A stretch of DNA of 64,000 bases, from NCBI RefSeq assembly GCF_000987775.1, contig NZ_LAHO01000007.1, positions 62,001 through 126,000 on the forward strand, written 5' to 3'. The DNA is from Arsukibacterium ikkense. Lineage in GTDB: Bacteria > Pseudomonadota > Gammaproteobacteria > Enterobacterales > Alteromonadaceae. This document shows positions 44,304 through 54,119 of the stretch, one piece after another. A program made the translations under genes and the position numbers. The notes beneath the pieces were generated by a model. That model searched no databases and was not told the DNA's origin. It was given only the letters and a program-made list of their open reading frames with translations. The number at the start of each line of letters is the position of its first letter. Position 1 is the stretch's first letter.

Positions 44304-45347
44304 GTGAGCGAGCACAACACATCTTTAAGCTACAAAGACGCCGGAGTTGATATTGATGCCGGTAATGCCCTGGTAGAACGGATTAAAGGTGCGGTAAAAC
44401 GCACGACCCGTCCGGAAGTCATGGGAGGCTTAGGTGGTTTTGGCGCCCTGTGTCAGATCCCAGCGGGTTACAAGGAGCCGGTGCTAGTATCCGGCACTGA
44501 TGGCGTAGGCACTAAGCTGCGGCTGGCGATGGATCTCAAACGACATGATGGCGTTGGCATCGACTTAGTAGCAATGTGCGTCAACGATTTAGTGGTGCAA
44601 GGTGCTGAACCGCTGTTTTTCCTCGACTACTATGCTACCGGCAAACTGAATGTTGACACTGCCTCAGCGGTTGTCGCCGGCATTGCCGAGGGCTGCGTGC
44701 AGTCGGGTTGTGCTTTGGTTGGTGGCGAAACTGCTGAAATGCCGGGCATGTATCATGGTGACGACTACGACATTGCCGGTTTTTGTGTTGGTGTGGTTGA
44801 AAAAGCTGACATTATTGATGGCAGCAAAGTAAAGGCCGGCGATCAGCTAATCGCGCTGGCGTCATCTGGCCCGCATTCGAACGGTTTTTCGTTAATCCGC
44901 AAAGTACTGGAAGTCAGTGGTCAGTCGGCAGACTCGCTGCTGGAAGGAAAAAGCCTGGCCGACCACTTACTGGAACCTACCCGTATCTACGTGAAAAACC
45001 TGCTGGCATTAATTAAGCAAATGCCAGTGCATGCATTGTGTCATGTTACCGGCGGTGGCTTTTGGGAGAATATTCCACGCGTGCTGCCCGCTGATGCTAA
45101 AGCCGTGATAAACGGTAACAGCTGGCAATGGCCCGCCATTTTTAACTGGCTGCAGCAACAGGGTAATATCAGCCGCCATGAAATGTATCGCACCTTTAAC
45201 TGTGGTGTTGGTATGATCCTGGTAGTGCCGGCAGACCAGCTTGCGCCAGCACTGGCGAACTTAACCGCCGCGGGTGAAACAGCCTGGCATCTGGGAGAGA
45301 TCCAGCACGCCAGCGCTGGTGATGAGCTGGTTGTTATTAACGAATAA
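44304..45347 (+). CDS. purM: Phosphoribosylformylglycinamidine cyclo-ligase
   Basis: A 347-residue AIR synthetase, fifth step of purine synthesis (FGAM to AIR, ATP-dependent). Signatures: [35 protein letters not shown] and [13 protein letters not shown]. Typical length. purN follows after 8 bases. I do not see a clear PurR operator upstream; TTGTCG and TAAAAT near 44,234-44,260 could be its promoter. Confidence 0.98.
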   Translation: MSEHNTSLSYKDAGVDIDAGNALVERIKGAVKRTTRPEVMGGLGGFGALCQIPAGYKEPVLVSGTDGVGTKLRLAMDLKRHDGVGIDLVAMCVNDLVVQGAEPLFFLDYYATGKLNVDTASAVVAGIAEGCVQSGCALVGGETAEMPGMYHGDDYDIAGFCVGVVEKADIIDGSKVKAGDQLIALASSGPHSNGFSLIRKVLEVSGQSADSLLEGKSLADHLLEPTRIYVKNLLALIKQMPVHALCHVTGGGFWENIPRVLPADAKAVINGNSWQWPAIFNWLQQQGNISRHEMYRTFNCGVGMILVVPADQLAPALANLTAAGETAWHLGEIQHASAGDELVVINE

Positions 45348-45355
45348 GGTTACCG

Positions 45356-46006
45356 ATGAAATCTATTGTAGTGCTGATTTCCGGCAACGGTTCCAACCTG
45401 CAAGCAGTAATTGACGCCTGTGCCAGCGGTTTTATCGCTGGCCAGGTTACTGCGGTAATATCCAACAAAACAGCGGTTTTTGGCTTACAGCGCGCTGCTG
45501 AGGCCGGCATTGCCAACCATGCCCTGAGCCATAAAAATTTTGCCAGCCGCGATGCTTACGACAAGGAACTGATCAAGCTGATAGACAGCTATCAGCCAGA
45601 TTTGGTGGTACTTGCCGGCTTTATGCGGATCCTGACCGCCGGCTTCGTTAACCACTTCAGTGGAAAATTATTGAACATTCACCCGTCGTTGTTGCCCAAA
45701 TATCAGGGATTAAACACACACCAGCGGGCAATTGACGCCGGCGACAGTGAACACGGCTGCAGTGTGCACTTTGTCACCGAACAACTGGACGGTGGTCCGG
45801 TTATTTTGCAAGCCAAGGTACCCGTGTTTCCCAATGATGATGCCAAAGCCGTGGCGGCACGGGTGCATGAACAGGAACATCAACTTTATCCTCTGGTCAT
45901 TCGCTGGTTCTGTCAAAACCGTTTACAACAACGTGGCGATAAGGCATGGTTAGATAATAATTTATTGTCAGAACAAGGATATGCGAACGATGAGGACGAA
46001 ACTTAA
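45356..46006 (+). CDS. purN: Phosphoribosylglycinamide formyltransferase
   Basis: A 216-residue GAR transformylase using 10-formyl-THF. Motifs: VLISGNGSNLQAVID (phosphate loop), HPSLLPKYQGLNTHQ with the catalytic His, and HFVTEQLDGGPVI with the catalytic Asp. Its last 17 nucleotides or more overlap the following gene. Confidence 0.97.
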   Translation: MKSIVVLISGNGSNLQAVIDACASGFIAGQVTAVISNKTAVFGLQRAAEAGIANHALSHKNFASRDAYDKELIKLIDSYQPDLVVLAGFMRILTAGFVNHFSGKLLNIHPSLLPKYQGLNTHQRAIDAGDSEHGCSVHFVTEQLDGGPVILQAKVPVFPNDDAKAVAARVHEQEHQLYPLVIRWFCQNRLQQRGDKAWLDNNLLSEQGYANDEDET

Positions 46007-46760
46007 ATGGCGCCTGCTGGCGTCATTACTCTGTACCAGCCTGCTTGCCCTTTGTGGAATATCTCACGCTGAATCTGACACTACCGCATCAGTAGCAGAC
46101 ATGAAGTTTCGCCCATTTAATGCCGACTACCTGGTATACCGGGCCGGTAAAAAACACGGTGACGCTAACCGTTTCCTTAAATTCAGCAACAATCGCTATC
46201 AGATGGGCTACAGCAGTAATATCAGCTGGCTGATATTCAGTGATAAACGCCTGGAAACCAGCGAATTTCAGTTAAATAACGATCAGGTACAACCGCTGCA
46301 CTATTTAATGAAACGTCAGGGCACAGGCCCCAGCCGTCACTACGAATTACATTTAGACCCCACTAAACAGCAACTGACTGTAGGCAAAAAGCGTGAACTT
46401 ATCGCAAATAGCTGGCAGGACAACTGGTTAGATCCGCTAAGCTACCATCAGCAATTAGTACTAGATCTGCGGGCCGGAAAAACCGAGTTTTTTTACGATG
46501 TATTAAACCGCAATGGCAACAGCAAAACCTATCACTACAAGGTGGTAATGGAAGAGCCGCTGGCCCTGCCCTACGGCACCTTACGTACGTTACGGATCGC
46601 CAGAATGGACGATCCGGAAAAGCAGGTTTACGCCTGGGTCGCGCCTGAGCTGGATTATATGCTGGTACGCTTATGGCGTGGCGAAGACAACGTTGAACAG
46701 TTTGATGTGCAATTACATAAACTTGAATGGCTGTCGTCTCAGGATAAGGGCTCACCATAA
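45990..46760 (+). CDS. DUF3108 secreted protein
   Basis: A 256-residue DUF3108 protein with a signal peptide (RTKLKWRLLASLLCTSLLAL then CGISHAES). KFRPFNADYLVYRAGKKHGD opens the mature domain, a beta-barrel-like fold found in periplasmic proteins that often neighbour purN in gammaproteobacteria. I choose the ATG at 45990 because AAGGA lies 10 bases upstream; ATG at 45981 is only 1-2 bases from it. The gene overlaps the end of purN, and its 3' end overlaps the convergent yafJ by 22 bases. Confidence 0.88.
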   Translation: MRTKLKWRLLASLLCTSLLALCGISHAESDTTASVADMKFRPFNADYLVYRAGKKHGDANRFLKFSNNRYQMGYSSNISWLIFSDKRLETSEFQLNNDQVQPLHYLMKRQGTGPSRHYELHLDPTKQQLTVGKKRELIANSWQDNWLDPLSYHQQLVLDLRAGKTEFFYDVLNRNGNSKTYHYKVVMEEPLALPYGTLRTLRIARMDDPEKQVYAWVAPELDYMLVRLWRGEDNVEQFDVQLHKLEWLSSQDKGSP

Positions 46761-47506
46761 TAAAACAGCTGGCTTTCGCCAGTCTGCATTTTATGCCACT
46801 GCTCGTTATTAGTCAGTGGTTCTGTTGCGATAATAGTTACCACGTCATTGGGCGTGGTTTCTTTAGTGAAATCAATGTCGACATCCACATCTGACAAGCG
46901 GGCTATGCCAAATGGTGCACGGCGGGTTATCCAGTAAAGCTTAGTGGTGCAGTAAGTTAATAAATACTCACCGTCCGTCAGCATCATATTAAACACACCC
47001 AGTTTTTGTAAAATCCTGCATTGGCGCTGGATAAATTTAAACGCTGTTTTACGGCTTGGTGCTTTATTGGGGTAACGCCTGGCCAGTTCACTGAGCAAAT
47101 AACAAAATGCCCGCTCGCTGTCCGTGGTGCCTACCGGTGTAAACCGGTCAACGGCTAACTTACTATAGCCATTTAACTGGCCGTTGTGGGCATAAGTCCA
47201 GTAACGCCCCCACAATTCCCGGGTGAATGGATGGGTGTTCTCCAGCGCCACCCGGCCACGATTTGCCTGCCTGACATGGGCCACTACCGCACAGCTTTTA
47301 ATCGGGTAATCTGATACCAGCCGGGCAATTTCAGACTGATAACTTGGCAGAGCATCCTTAAAAGTACAGACGCCTTTATTGTCATAAAATGCCACTCCCC
47401 AACCATCTTTGTGAGGGCCGGTGCGACCACCGCGCTCTTTTAAACCTTTAAAACTAAAACAAATGTCAGTGGGGACATTGGCCGACATTCCCAGTAATTC
47501 ACACAT
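46739..47506 (-). CDS. yafJ: Class II glutamine amidotransferase YafJ
   Basis: A 255-residue Ntn-type glutamine amidotransferase. Met is followed by the catalytic Cys (MCELLGMSANVPTD), which fixes the start at 47506; AGAGG stands about 8 bases upstream. AHVRQANRGRVALENTHPF and WTYAHNGQLNG are the substrate-site segments. The physiological acceptor of the ammonia is not known. It faces the DUF3108 gene and overlaps its end. Confidence 0.92.
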   Translation of the reverse strand: MCELLGMSANVPTDICFSFKGLKERGGRTGPHKDGWGVAFYDNKGVCTFKDALPSYQSEIARLVSDYPIKSCAVVAHVRQANRGRVALENTHPFTRELWGRYWTYAHNGQLNGYSKLAVDRFTPVGTTDSERAFCYLLSELARRYPNKAPSRKTAFKFIQRQCRILQKLGVFNMMLTDGEYLLTYCTTKLYWITRRAPFGIARLSDVDVDIDFTKETTPNDVVTIIATEPLTNNEQWHKMQTGESQLFYYGEPLS

Positions 47507-47669
47507 AAACAACCTCTTTTAAGCAACAGGTTGCAGGCGAAACTAAACCAGCAAGCTATGCTTTAGAGTATAAGCCTTAGCAAGGCAACTGTATGTTGAC
47601 AATAGCTTTGCTGAACATAATACACAAAGGCTTGCAACTTTAGTTAAATCGTTTTACTCTAGCAAGCCA

Positions 47670-47686
47670 GAGTGGTCTGACCTCTT
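47670..47686 (+). promoter_or_regulatory. Possible FadR operator before fadE
   Basis: AGAGTGGTCTGACCTCT contains GGTC-T-GACC, the core of the FadR operator (TGGTNNGACCA-like), and ends 14 bases before the fadE ATG. TTGCAA and TACTCT about 17 bases apart upstream could be the promoter. FadR control of fadE is established in E. coli and Vibrio; here it is inferred. Confidence 0.45.
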
Positions 47687-47700
47687 ATCAGGAGTTAACA

Positions 47701-50190
47701 ATGAACGTGTTCTTTTTAGTGCTTGCCATCGTGGTGGCAATCGGTGTGTTAGCGTACTATCGCGCCAGTTTAACCATGTTTACCGTCGCTATTGCCGCTT
47801 TATTAGTGGTAGGCAGCCTGACGGGTATCTCAGGTATTATTGCCTGGCTGGTATTTTTAGCGATTGCACTACCATTAAATATAGCCAGTATTCGTCAACA
47901 ATATATCACTAAACCATTACTTGGTTTGTACCGCAAAATAATGCCCGAAATGTCAACAACGGAAAAAGAAGCGATCGATGCCGGCACCACCTGGTGGGAA
48001 GCTGACCTGTTCCGCGGCAACCCGGACTGGCACAAAATGCATAACTTTCCCAAGCCACGGCTAAGCGCTGAAGAACAAGCGTTCTTAGACGGCCCGGTGG
48101 AAGAGCTACTGGCCATGGTTGATGACTGGCACAGTACCCATGAACGCGCTGACTTATCCCCTGAAGTATATGACTACCTGAAAAGCAAAGGCTTCTTTGC
48201 GATGATTATCGCCAAAAAATATGGTGGTCTGGAATTCTCTGCTTATGCGCAGTCCTGCGTACTACAGAAACTGACCAGTAAAAGCATGATGCTGTCGAGC
48301 ATCGTTGGCGTGCCTAACTCATTAGGCCCGGGCGAGCTGTTACAGCACTACGGCACCGACGAGCAGAAAAATCATTATTTACCACGTCTGGCTAAAGGCC
48401 TGGACGTACCGTGTTTCGCCCTGACCAGCCCGGAGGCCGGTTCTGATGCCGGTGCCATTCCTGACTTCGGTATTGTTTGTAAAGGCGAGTGGCAAGGTAA
48501 AGAAGTGCTGGGCATGCGTCTGACCTGGGACAAGCGCTATATTACCCTGGCTCCTATTGCTACCGTGCTAGGCTTAGCCTTTAAATTATACGATCCAGAA
48601 AAACTGCTGGGCGACAAAGAAGAACTGGGTATTACCTGCGCGTTAATTCCGGCCAATACACCTGGAGTTAAAATTGGCCGGCGCCATTTTCCGTTAAACG
48701 TGCCGTTCCAGAATGGTCCTACTCAGGGCAATGATATTTTCGTCCCACTGGATTACATTATCGGTGGCGCGCCAATGGTCGGTCAGGGCTGGAAAATGCT
48801 GGTTGAATGCCTCTCTGTTGGCCGGGCGATTACCCTGCCTTCTAACAGCACCGGCGGCATTAAAGCTGCAGCGCTGGCAACCGGTGCTTATGCCCGCATT
48901 CGCCGACAGTTCAAATTACCTATCGGTAAAATGGAAGGTGTGGAAGAAGCAATGGCCCGGATTGGTGGCTATGCCTATATGGCAGACGCCTCTACTACTA
49001 TGTCTGTCGGCGCTATCGACTTAGGCGAAAAACCGTCTGTTATCTCAGCCATTACCAAGTACCATATGACTGAGCGGATGCGCACCGCCATTAATGATGC
49101 GATGGATGTGCACGGTGGCAAAGGCATTTGTATGGGGCCAAATAACTACCTGGCCCGGGGTTATCAGGGCGCACCGGTGGCCATTACGGTTGAAGGTGCC
49201 AATATTTTAACCCGCAATATGATTATTTATGGCCAGGGCGCGATTCGTTGTCATCCGTATGTATTAGCTGAATTACAAGCTGCCCAGCTGGACGATCAGG
49301 GCGCGGCGGTAACCGCTTTTGATAAAGCGCTGTTTGGCCATATTGGCTTTGCCATCAGTAATTTCTTCCGTACCTTCTGGTTATCGTTAAGCGGTGGCAT
49401 TTTCAGCCACGCACCTTACAGCGATGCCACCGCTAAATATTACCGGCAGATGAACCGCTTCAGTGCTGCCATGGCACTGATGTCTGATGTCGCCATGGGT
49501 ACGCTGGGTGGTGACTTAAAACGCCGCGAGCGGATCTCAGCCCGCCTGGGGGATATTTTAAGTATGCTGTACTTAACCTCTGCGGTGTTAAAGCGTTATA
49601 ACGACGAAGGTCGTCAGGTGCAGGATTTACCGCTGGTGCAATGGTGTTGTGAAGACAACCTGGCCAAAGCACAACTGGCACTGGATGAGTTATTTAATAA
49701 CTTCCCGAACCGGCTGGTTGGTGTAGTGTTAAAACGGGTGGTATTTCCATGGGGCCGCACCTTACGCAAAGCGTCAGATCAGGTGGAGCATCAGGTTGCG
49801 CGTATTATGCAAACCCCTTGTGAAGCACGTTCACGCCTCGGCCTGCATTTATACCTGACCAATGAGCCAGGCAATCAGTTAGGCCGGGTGGAACAGGTAT
49901 TGCTGGATATTCTGGCAGTGGAACCACTGTTTGATAAAGTGGCCAAAGCGGCGAACAAACGCCTGCCATTCTACCGCTTGCATGAAGTTGCAGATTTAGG
50001 CCTGGAACTGGGCGTTATCAGCCAGGAAGAAGCGGCGAAATTACGTATCGCTGAAGAGGGCCGCTTATTTGTGATTAACGTGGATGATTTCGAACCCGAC
50101 TATCTGGCAGCGGATAACAGTCTGACCCAGCAACCTAACGGTGCTGACGCGCTAAATCAGGAACAAAGCAAGAAAACCAAAGCAGCCTGA
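47701..50190 (+). CDS. fadE: Acyl-CoA dehydrogenase FadE
   Basis: An 829-residue FadE, catalysing the first oxidation of fatty-acid beta-oxidation. Two membrane helices at the N-terminus (residues about 1-60) anchor it. Then follow the acyl-CoA dehydrogenase N-terminal, middle ([20 protein letters not shown]) and FAD-binding C-terminal domains ([20 protein letters not shown]), and the DUF1974 tail to about residue 790. AGGAG lies 7 bases before the ATG. Length matches the FadE type. Confidence 0.96.
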   Translation: MNVFFLVLAIVVAIGVLAYYRASLTMFTVAIAALLVVGSLTGISGIIAWLVFLAIALPLNIASIRQQYITKPLLGLYRKIMPEMSTTEKEAIDAGTTWWEADLFRGNPDWHKMHNFPKPRLSAEEQAFLDGPVEELLAMVDDWHSTHERADLSPEVYDYLKSKGFFAMIIAKKYGGLEFSAYAQSCVLQKLTSKSMMLSSIVGVPNSLGPGELLQHYGTDEQKNHYLPRLAKGLDVPCFALTSPEAGSDAGAIPDFGIVCKGEWQGKEVLGMRLTWDKRYITLAPIATVLGLAFKLYDPEKLLGDKEELGITCALIPANTPGVKIGRRHFPLNVPFQNGPTQGNDIFVPLDYIIGGAPMVGQGWKMLVECLSVGRAITLPSNSTGGIKAAALATGAYARIRRQFKLPIGKMEGVEEAMARIGGYAYMADASTTMSVGAIDLGEKPSVISAITKYHMTERMRTAINDAMDVHGGKGICMGPNNYLARGYQGAPVAITVEGANILTRNMIIYGQGAIRCHPYVLAELQAAQLDDQGAAVTAFDKALFGHIGFAISNFFRTFWLSLSGGIFSHAPYSDATAKYYRQMNRFSAAMALMSDVAMGTLGGDLKRRERISARLGDILSMLYLTSAVLKRYNDEGRQVQDLPLVQWCCEDNLAKAQLALDELFNNFPNRLVGVVLKRVVFPWGRTLRKASDQVEHQVARIMQTPCEARSRLGLHLYLTNEPGNQLGRVEQVLLDILAVEPLFDKVAKAANKRLPFYRLHEVADLGLELGVISQEEAAKLRIAEEGRLFVINVDDFEPDYLAADNSLTQQPNGADALNQEQSKKTKAA

Positions 50191-50214
50191 TAACATCGTT
50201 GTCATCGGCCAATA

Positions 50215-50243
50215 AAAAACCTGCCAGCTGGCAGGTTTTTTTT
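50215..50243 (+). terminator. Terminator after fadE
   Basis: AACCTGCC at 50218-50225 and GGCAGGTT at 50230-50237 pair around AGCT, with A runs before and T runs after, so it can also serve the convergent nuclease gene. Confidence 0.88.
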
Positions 50244-50286
50244 ATGGTATAGCGCTTCGCTTAAAGCTCAGTGCTAACACGCAACA

Positions 50287-53200
50287 CTAGAAATTTACCA
50301 CTAATGGCTCAGAGCATTGTGCCGTTGTATCCAGACATAACCGATAGGTTACACCGCTGGCTGAAGCATCTTTAAACTGATCATTATAACGCCCTGGCCG
50401 GCTTAATGTTGCCACCGGGCTATCGCCCCGATACAAGGTTAGTGCTTGCTCAGCATCACTGCTCCAGCGCAATTGCACCAGGGTGGCGCCTGAACGGCCA
50501 CGATTCACCCGGATTAACTCCAGCTCAATCACTAGCGGCAGAAGTGCCGGCGTTAAGTTCAGTTCAATTACCAGCGGATCATGGTCAGATGAACGGAACG
50601 GATCGGCATTGTAGAAGCTGGCAGGTTTGTCCAGCCCGGCGCGCAGTGGTGCCTCGCTGTAATTAAACTCCCGCACCTCATCGGCATTAGTATGCCAGGC
50701 TGCGGCGGTTAACACCTGCGCTTGCATCGATGGGCTGGCAAAAGCGTGATCCAGACTACCGGCTTCACCCATAAAGGTGTAGCTATATACCGCCGGATCG
50801 CCATTGTTAGCCGCGATGGCCAGGTTCTGATAGCCCTGGGCAGTTAACGCCGTTAACGGGTCTTCCATTGCATAGGCGTTAAAATCGCCCAGAACCAGAT
50901 AATCCGTATCACCAGCGCCGGTAGGATCCGTTGCCAGCCAATTGACCAGAGCATTCGCCGATAAGGTGCGCCACAGGTTCCAGCAACCCTGACCATCACC
51001 CTGATCCGCATTCGGATCTGACGCCGCCGGGCACGATGCTTTCGCCCGTAAATGCACCGCGACTGCAGTAAATTTACTCATATTCGCGGCCATAAAAGTC
51101 TGTGCTAAAGCCGGACGCTGGCGGGAGGTATCAAAGTCAGGGTCCACACTGGAGTCCAGGACGGCGTACGCACCTTGCGGGCTGACTTTACTGCTGCGAT
51201 AGATAAAGGCAGGTTTAATAGCATCAGTACCCATAAAGCCGGTAGCAATGTAAGCCCAGTCAGCCTGAGTGTCCAGATTATTCAGCCTTGAAACCAGTAG
51301 CTCCAGGGTAGCGTCATCGGCATCGTTCTCGATTTCAATTAACGCCACAACGTCAGCGTTTAAGGCCAGAATGGTCGAGGTTGTCTTTGCCAGTTGTCGC
51401 TCAAGCTCTGACAATGAGGTCGCGCCCCGGCAACCCAGCGCATTCGGGCCACAGACATTGCCCGTCACCTGCAAAGTATTAAACAGGTTCTCGACGTTAT
51501 AAGTGGCAACGCGCAGGTTACCCGGCGTGGTTTGAGGCTCGCTCAAGCGCGGGTTAGCCGCAGTGGTAAACTGGCCCGCTTGCAGCGAACGTAAACGGTA
51601 GGCGCCGAACGAGTAGCCCATAATGCCGTTTAACCCGGCATTTAGCAGATAACCGTTGCGTATTGGGTTGGCGGCAGACAGCTCATTGACGCCATCTGCG
51701 CCGGCAATAAACGGCACCTGATAGGTACCAGTGCGGCCATTATCGATAATCAGTCGGTTTTTGGTATTGGCAGCCATAAGTGCAGCAACCTGCTCACCCG
51801 GACTGACGACCTGAGTTGGCGTAAACAAGCGGCCATTCGATACCGTATATTCGCCAAAGCGGGCAGCATTAAATACGTCACTGACGGTATAATCAGCGGC
51901 AGTAGTCAACCACATGCCCTCGGTACGTTCAAATTCGGCAAAACTGCTTACCGGTAAGGTCAGGGTTTGTGGCGTGATACCGCCTAATTGGAAAGTGGCA
52001 CAGATAGCAACATCAGTAACGTTGGTTATCTGCGTTTCTTCAAAGTACTCCGCCACAGTACCACCCACCCGAACTAAGTCGCCTGGGGTCAGGCTAACAC
52101 CGAAACCATTGTCATAAACAAAGATACCCTCTGAGGTTTGTGGGTTATTGTCGGCGTTAACATCAAGCTCCTGCAGGTAGAAACCAGCAAGACCACCATT
52201 ATTGGTATCCTGAAAACTGGCCGTCACCACTGCTTCTACCTGGACATAAGCGCCTTGTAGCGGGCTCTGAAAGCCGGCGCCCTGAATACTGTGAATGCGG
52301 TTAAGCGGATTACCACAGGCAAACTCCGCTAAATTGTTATTACCTTCGGCGCTAATTTCAACGTTGGCCAGACGCCAGGTGCTGCAGTTTCCGCTGGCAA
52401 AGTTATAACGAAAGGCAATATAGCCCTGGCCACTGGCACTGGCTAATTGCTCAAAGCCGTCGAACCGCACCGGTACATTGTTAGTGGTAAAATCTTCGCT
52501 GGCAATGGTGGCCAACAGGGTCCAATCTGCCGGGTTAATCTCAGCATTACCATTATAAGACGTGGAGTAATACACTTCTAATGGGTTGGTACCGGCAAAA
52601 CCGCGCGCTATATCAAAGGCTAAGCGCTCACCGGTTTGCGCATTTAAGTTAAAGGCCGGCGAAATTAACCAGTTATCATTAGCACGGCAGGCGCCATCGA
52701 TAAAGGGTGCAAAGCTGAGGTTGCCAAAAGAACCGTTCCAGTCCCAGCGCTCAGTACCACTGACATTCACTTGTGTCCAACCGGCATTAAAAGGATTCGT
52801 GGTAAAATCACGATTGTATACCGTGATCCGGCCAACATCAGCCGCCACGGTACCGGTTACCAGCAAGTTATCGAACCGGTTATTACCTGACGCTGAACTG
52901 GCGCCGTTCAGTGTAATTTTAAAATATACCTGCGCCTGATCATTCAGCTCCGTCACCGCAGAAAAATCAAAACTACGTAACTGAAAAGCGCTACCAAGTG
53001 CACCGCTATCTTCAGCAAAGAACTGATAGCTAACACCATCTACCGACCAGCTAATTACCCGCGAAGTAAAACCAGTAGCCGTGCCCCGCTGCGCCCAGCT
53101 CAGGCTGATGTCCTGATAATCTGTGGTCGCCACCTGAATAATGATTTCTGCACCATTGTTGCTGTTTGCCGTGCCACCTTGTACTGATAAGGTCTGGCCA

Positions 53201-53466
53201 GCGGCAAAGCCGCTTAGTGCATTAACGGTGCTACCGGCAAACGCCTGCACTGAAATATAGGCACCATTACCATCGAGCGATTGATCAAAATTTTGCAGAA
53301 AAATATCACCAGTGCCCACATCGGCTGCCTGCGGAAAAGAGGCTGGCGTAAAACCGTTGCCACCGGAAGGTAAGGTATTTGAATTTTGCGCCCAATACGC
53401 AATAGGTTGTTGTGCCCATGCTGGCATGAGCACCAGTAGCATAAGCAGGGATATTATTATTCTCAT
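50287..53466 (-). CDS. ExeM/NucH-family extracellular endonuclease
   Basis: A 1059-residue secreted protein. A signal peptide (cut after MPAWA) is followed by a large beta-rich region (about residues 20-600) including an OB-like domain (VQVEAVVTASFQDTNNGGLA), then an endonuclease/exonuclease/phosphatase domain (about residues 650-975: LRVATYNVENLFNTL, ALIEIENDADD, VLGDFNAYAMEDPL, SSDHDPLVIEL). A C-terminal fibronectin-like domain ends the protein; it lacks the GlyGly-CTERM tail of ExeM from Shewanella. It would degrade extracellular DNA in biofilms or for phosphate. Confidence 0.9.
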   Translation of the reverse strand: MRIIISLLMLLVLMPAWAQQPIAYWAQNSNTLPSGGNGFTPASFPQAADVGTGDIFLQNFDQSLDGNGAYISVQAFAGSTVNALSGFAAGQTLSVQGGTANSNNGAEIIIQVATTDYQDISLSWAQRGTATGFTSRVISWSVDGVSYQFFAEDSGALGSAFQLRSFDFSAVTELNDQAQVYFKITLNGASSASGNNRFDNLLVTGTVAADVGRITVYNRDFTTNPFNAGWTQVNVSGTERWDWNGSFGNLSFAPFIDGACRANDNWLISPAFNLNAQTGERLAFDIARGFAGTNPLEVYYSTSYNGNAEINPADWTLLATIASEDFTTNNVPVRFDGFEQLASASGQGYIAFRYNFASGNCSTWRLANVEISAEGNNNLAEFACGNPLNRIHSIQGAGFQSPLQGAYVQVEAVVTASFQDTNNGGLAGFYLQELDVNADNNPQTSEGIFVYDNGFGVSLTPGDLVRVGGTVAEYFEETQITNVTDVAICATFQLGGITPQTLTLPVSSFAEFERTEGMWLTTAADYTVSDVFNAARFGEYTVSNGRLFTPTQVVSPGEQVAALMAANTKNRLIIDNGRTGTYQVPFIAGADGVNELSAANPIRNGYLLNAGLNGIMGYSFGAYRLRSLQAGQFTTAANPRLSEPQTTPGNLRVATYNVENLFNTLQVTGNVCGPNALGCRGATSLSELERQLAKTTSTILALNADVVALIEIENDADDATLELLVSRLNNLDTQADWAYIATGFMGTDAIKPAFIYRSSKVSPQGAYAVLDSSVDPDFDTSRQRPALAQTFMAANMSKFTAVAVHLRAKASCPAASDPNADQGDGQGCWNLWRTLSANALVNWLATDPTGAGDTDYLVLGDFNAYAMEDPLTALTAQGYQNLAIAANNGDPAVYSYTFMGEAGSLDHAFASPSMQAQVLTAAAWHTNADEVREFNYSEAPLRAGLDKPASFYNADPFRSSDHDPLVIELNLTPALLPLVIELELIRVNRGRSGATLVQLRWSSDAEQALTLYRGDSPVATLSRPGRYNDQFKDASASGVTYRLCLDTTAQCSEPLVVNF

Positions 53467-53804
53467 CGTTAGTGATCCATATGGTTAAAATAGGCGACGT
53501 ACCGCAAAACCGTCAGTTCCAGCTTGCCTGGTTTGCTTGTGATACCTTGCGGTACCTTTCGGCTTTTTACCGAAGCCGATACTATAGGATCAATTTATGG
53601 CAGTTTCATTAAATTCATTTCGTTGAAACAAATTACTTGCTTACATTACGCTGTCTAAATACATTACAAACAACCGAGTTTTAAACATCTGCACACACAG
53701 ACATCTAAACATCCAATTTTACAAAGCGCTCGTTTTCAGGTTTACTATGACATAAGTGTCCAGCCCGACAAATTTATCAATCCATAGTAAGCAAGGAGTA
53801 CTAC
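53467..53804. other. Spacer with inverted repeat upstream of the nuclease gene
   Basis: A 338-base divergent spacer. GTACCGCAA (53499-53507) and TTGCGGTAC (53547-53555) form a 9-bp inverted repeat 39 bases apart, just upstream of the nuclease start. CGGCTT and AAGCCG around 53560-53579 form a second small hairpin. The remainder shows only AT-rich promoter-like DNA before ppnP. Confidence 0.55.
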
Positions 53805-54086
53805 ATGTTTAACGTTAATCAGTATTTTGATGGCAAGGTTGCCTCTATTGCCTTCGCTGGCGAACAGTTACCCGCTACCGTTGGTGTAATGGCGCCGGGC
53901 GAGTATGAGTTTGGCACCAGCCAGCATGAAGTTATGACAGTGATCAGTGGCGCCTTAACCGTGTTACTGCCAGGCAAAACAGACTGGCAAACCTTTAGTA
54001 GCGGCCAGCATTTTCAGGTTGCCGCCAATGTTAAATTTCAGGTTAAGGTAAAGCAGGATACCGCTTACCTCTGTACTTATGCATAA
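53805..54086 (+). CDS. ppnP: Pyrimidine/purine nucleoside phosphorylase
   Basis: A 93-residue cupin of the PpnP (formerly DUF1255, YaiE) family, which phosphorolyses a broad range of nucleosides to free bases. Cupin signatures: [20 protein letters not shown] and [20 protein letters not shown]. Typical length. Note the neighbouring secreted nuclease: both serve salvage of nucleic-acid material, although they are divergent. Confidence 0.94.
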   Translation: MFNVNQYFDGKVASIAFAGEQLPATVGVMAPGEYEFGTSQHEVMTVISGALTVLLPGKTDWQTFSSGQHFQVAANVKFQVKVKQDTAYLCTYA

Positions 54087-54119
54087 TAGCCAATAGATAT
54101 CCCTGATTAAGAGCAGCCC

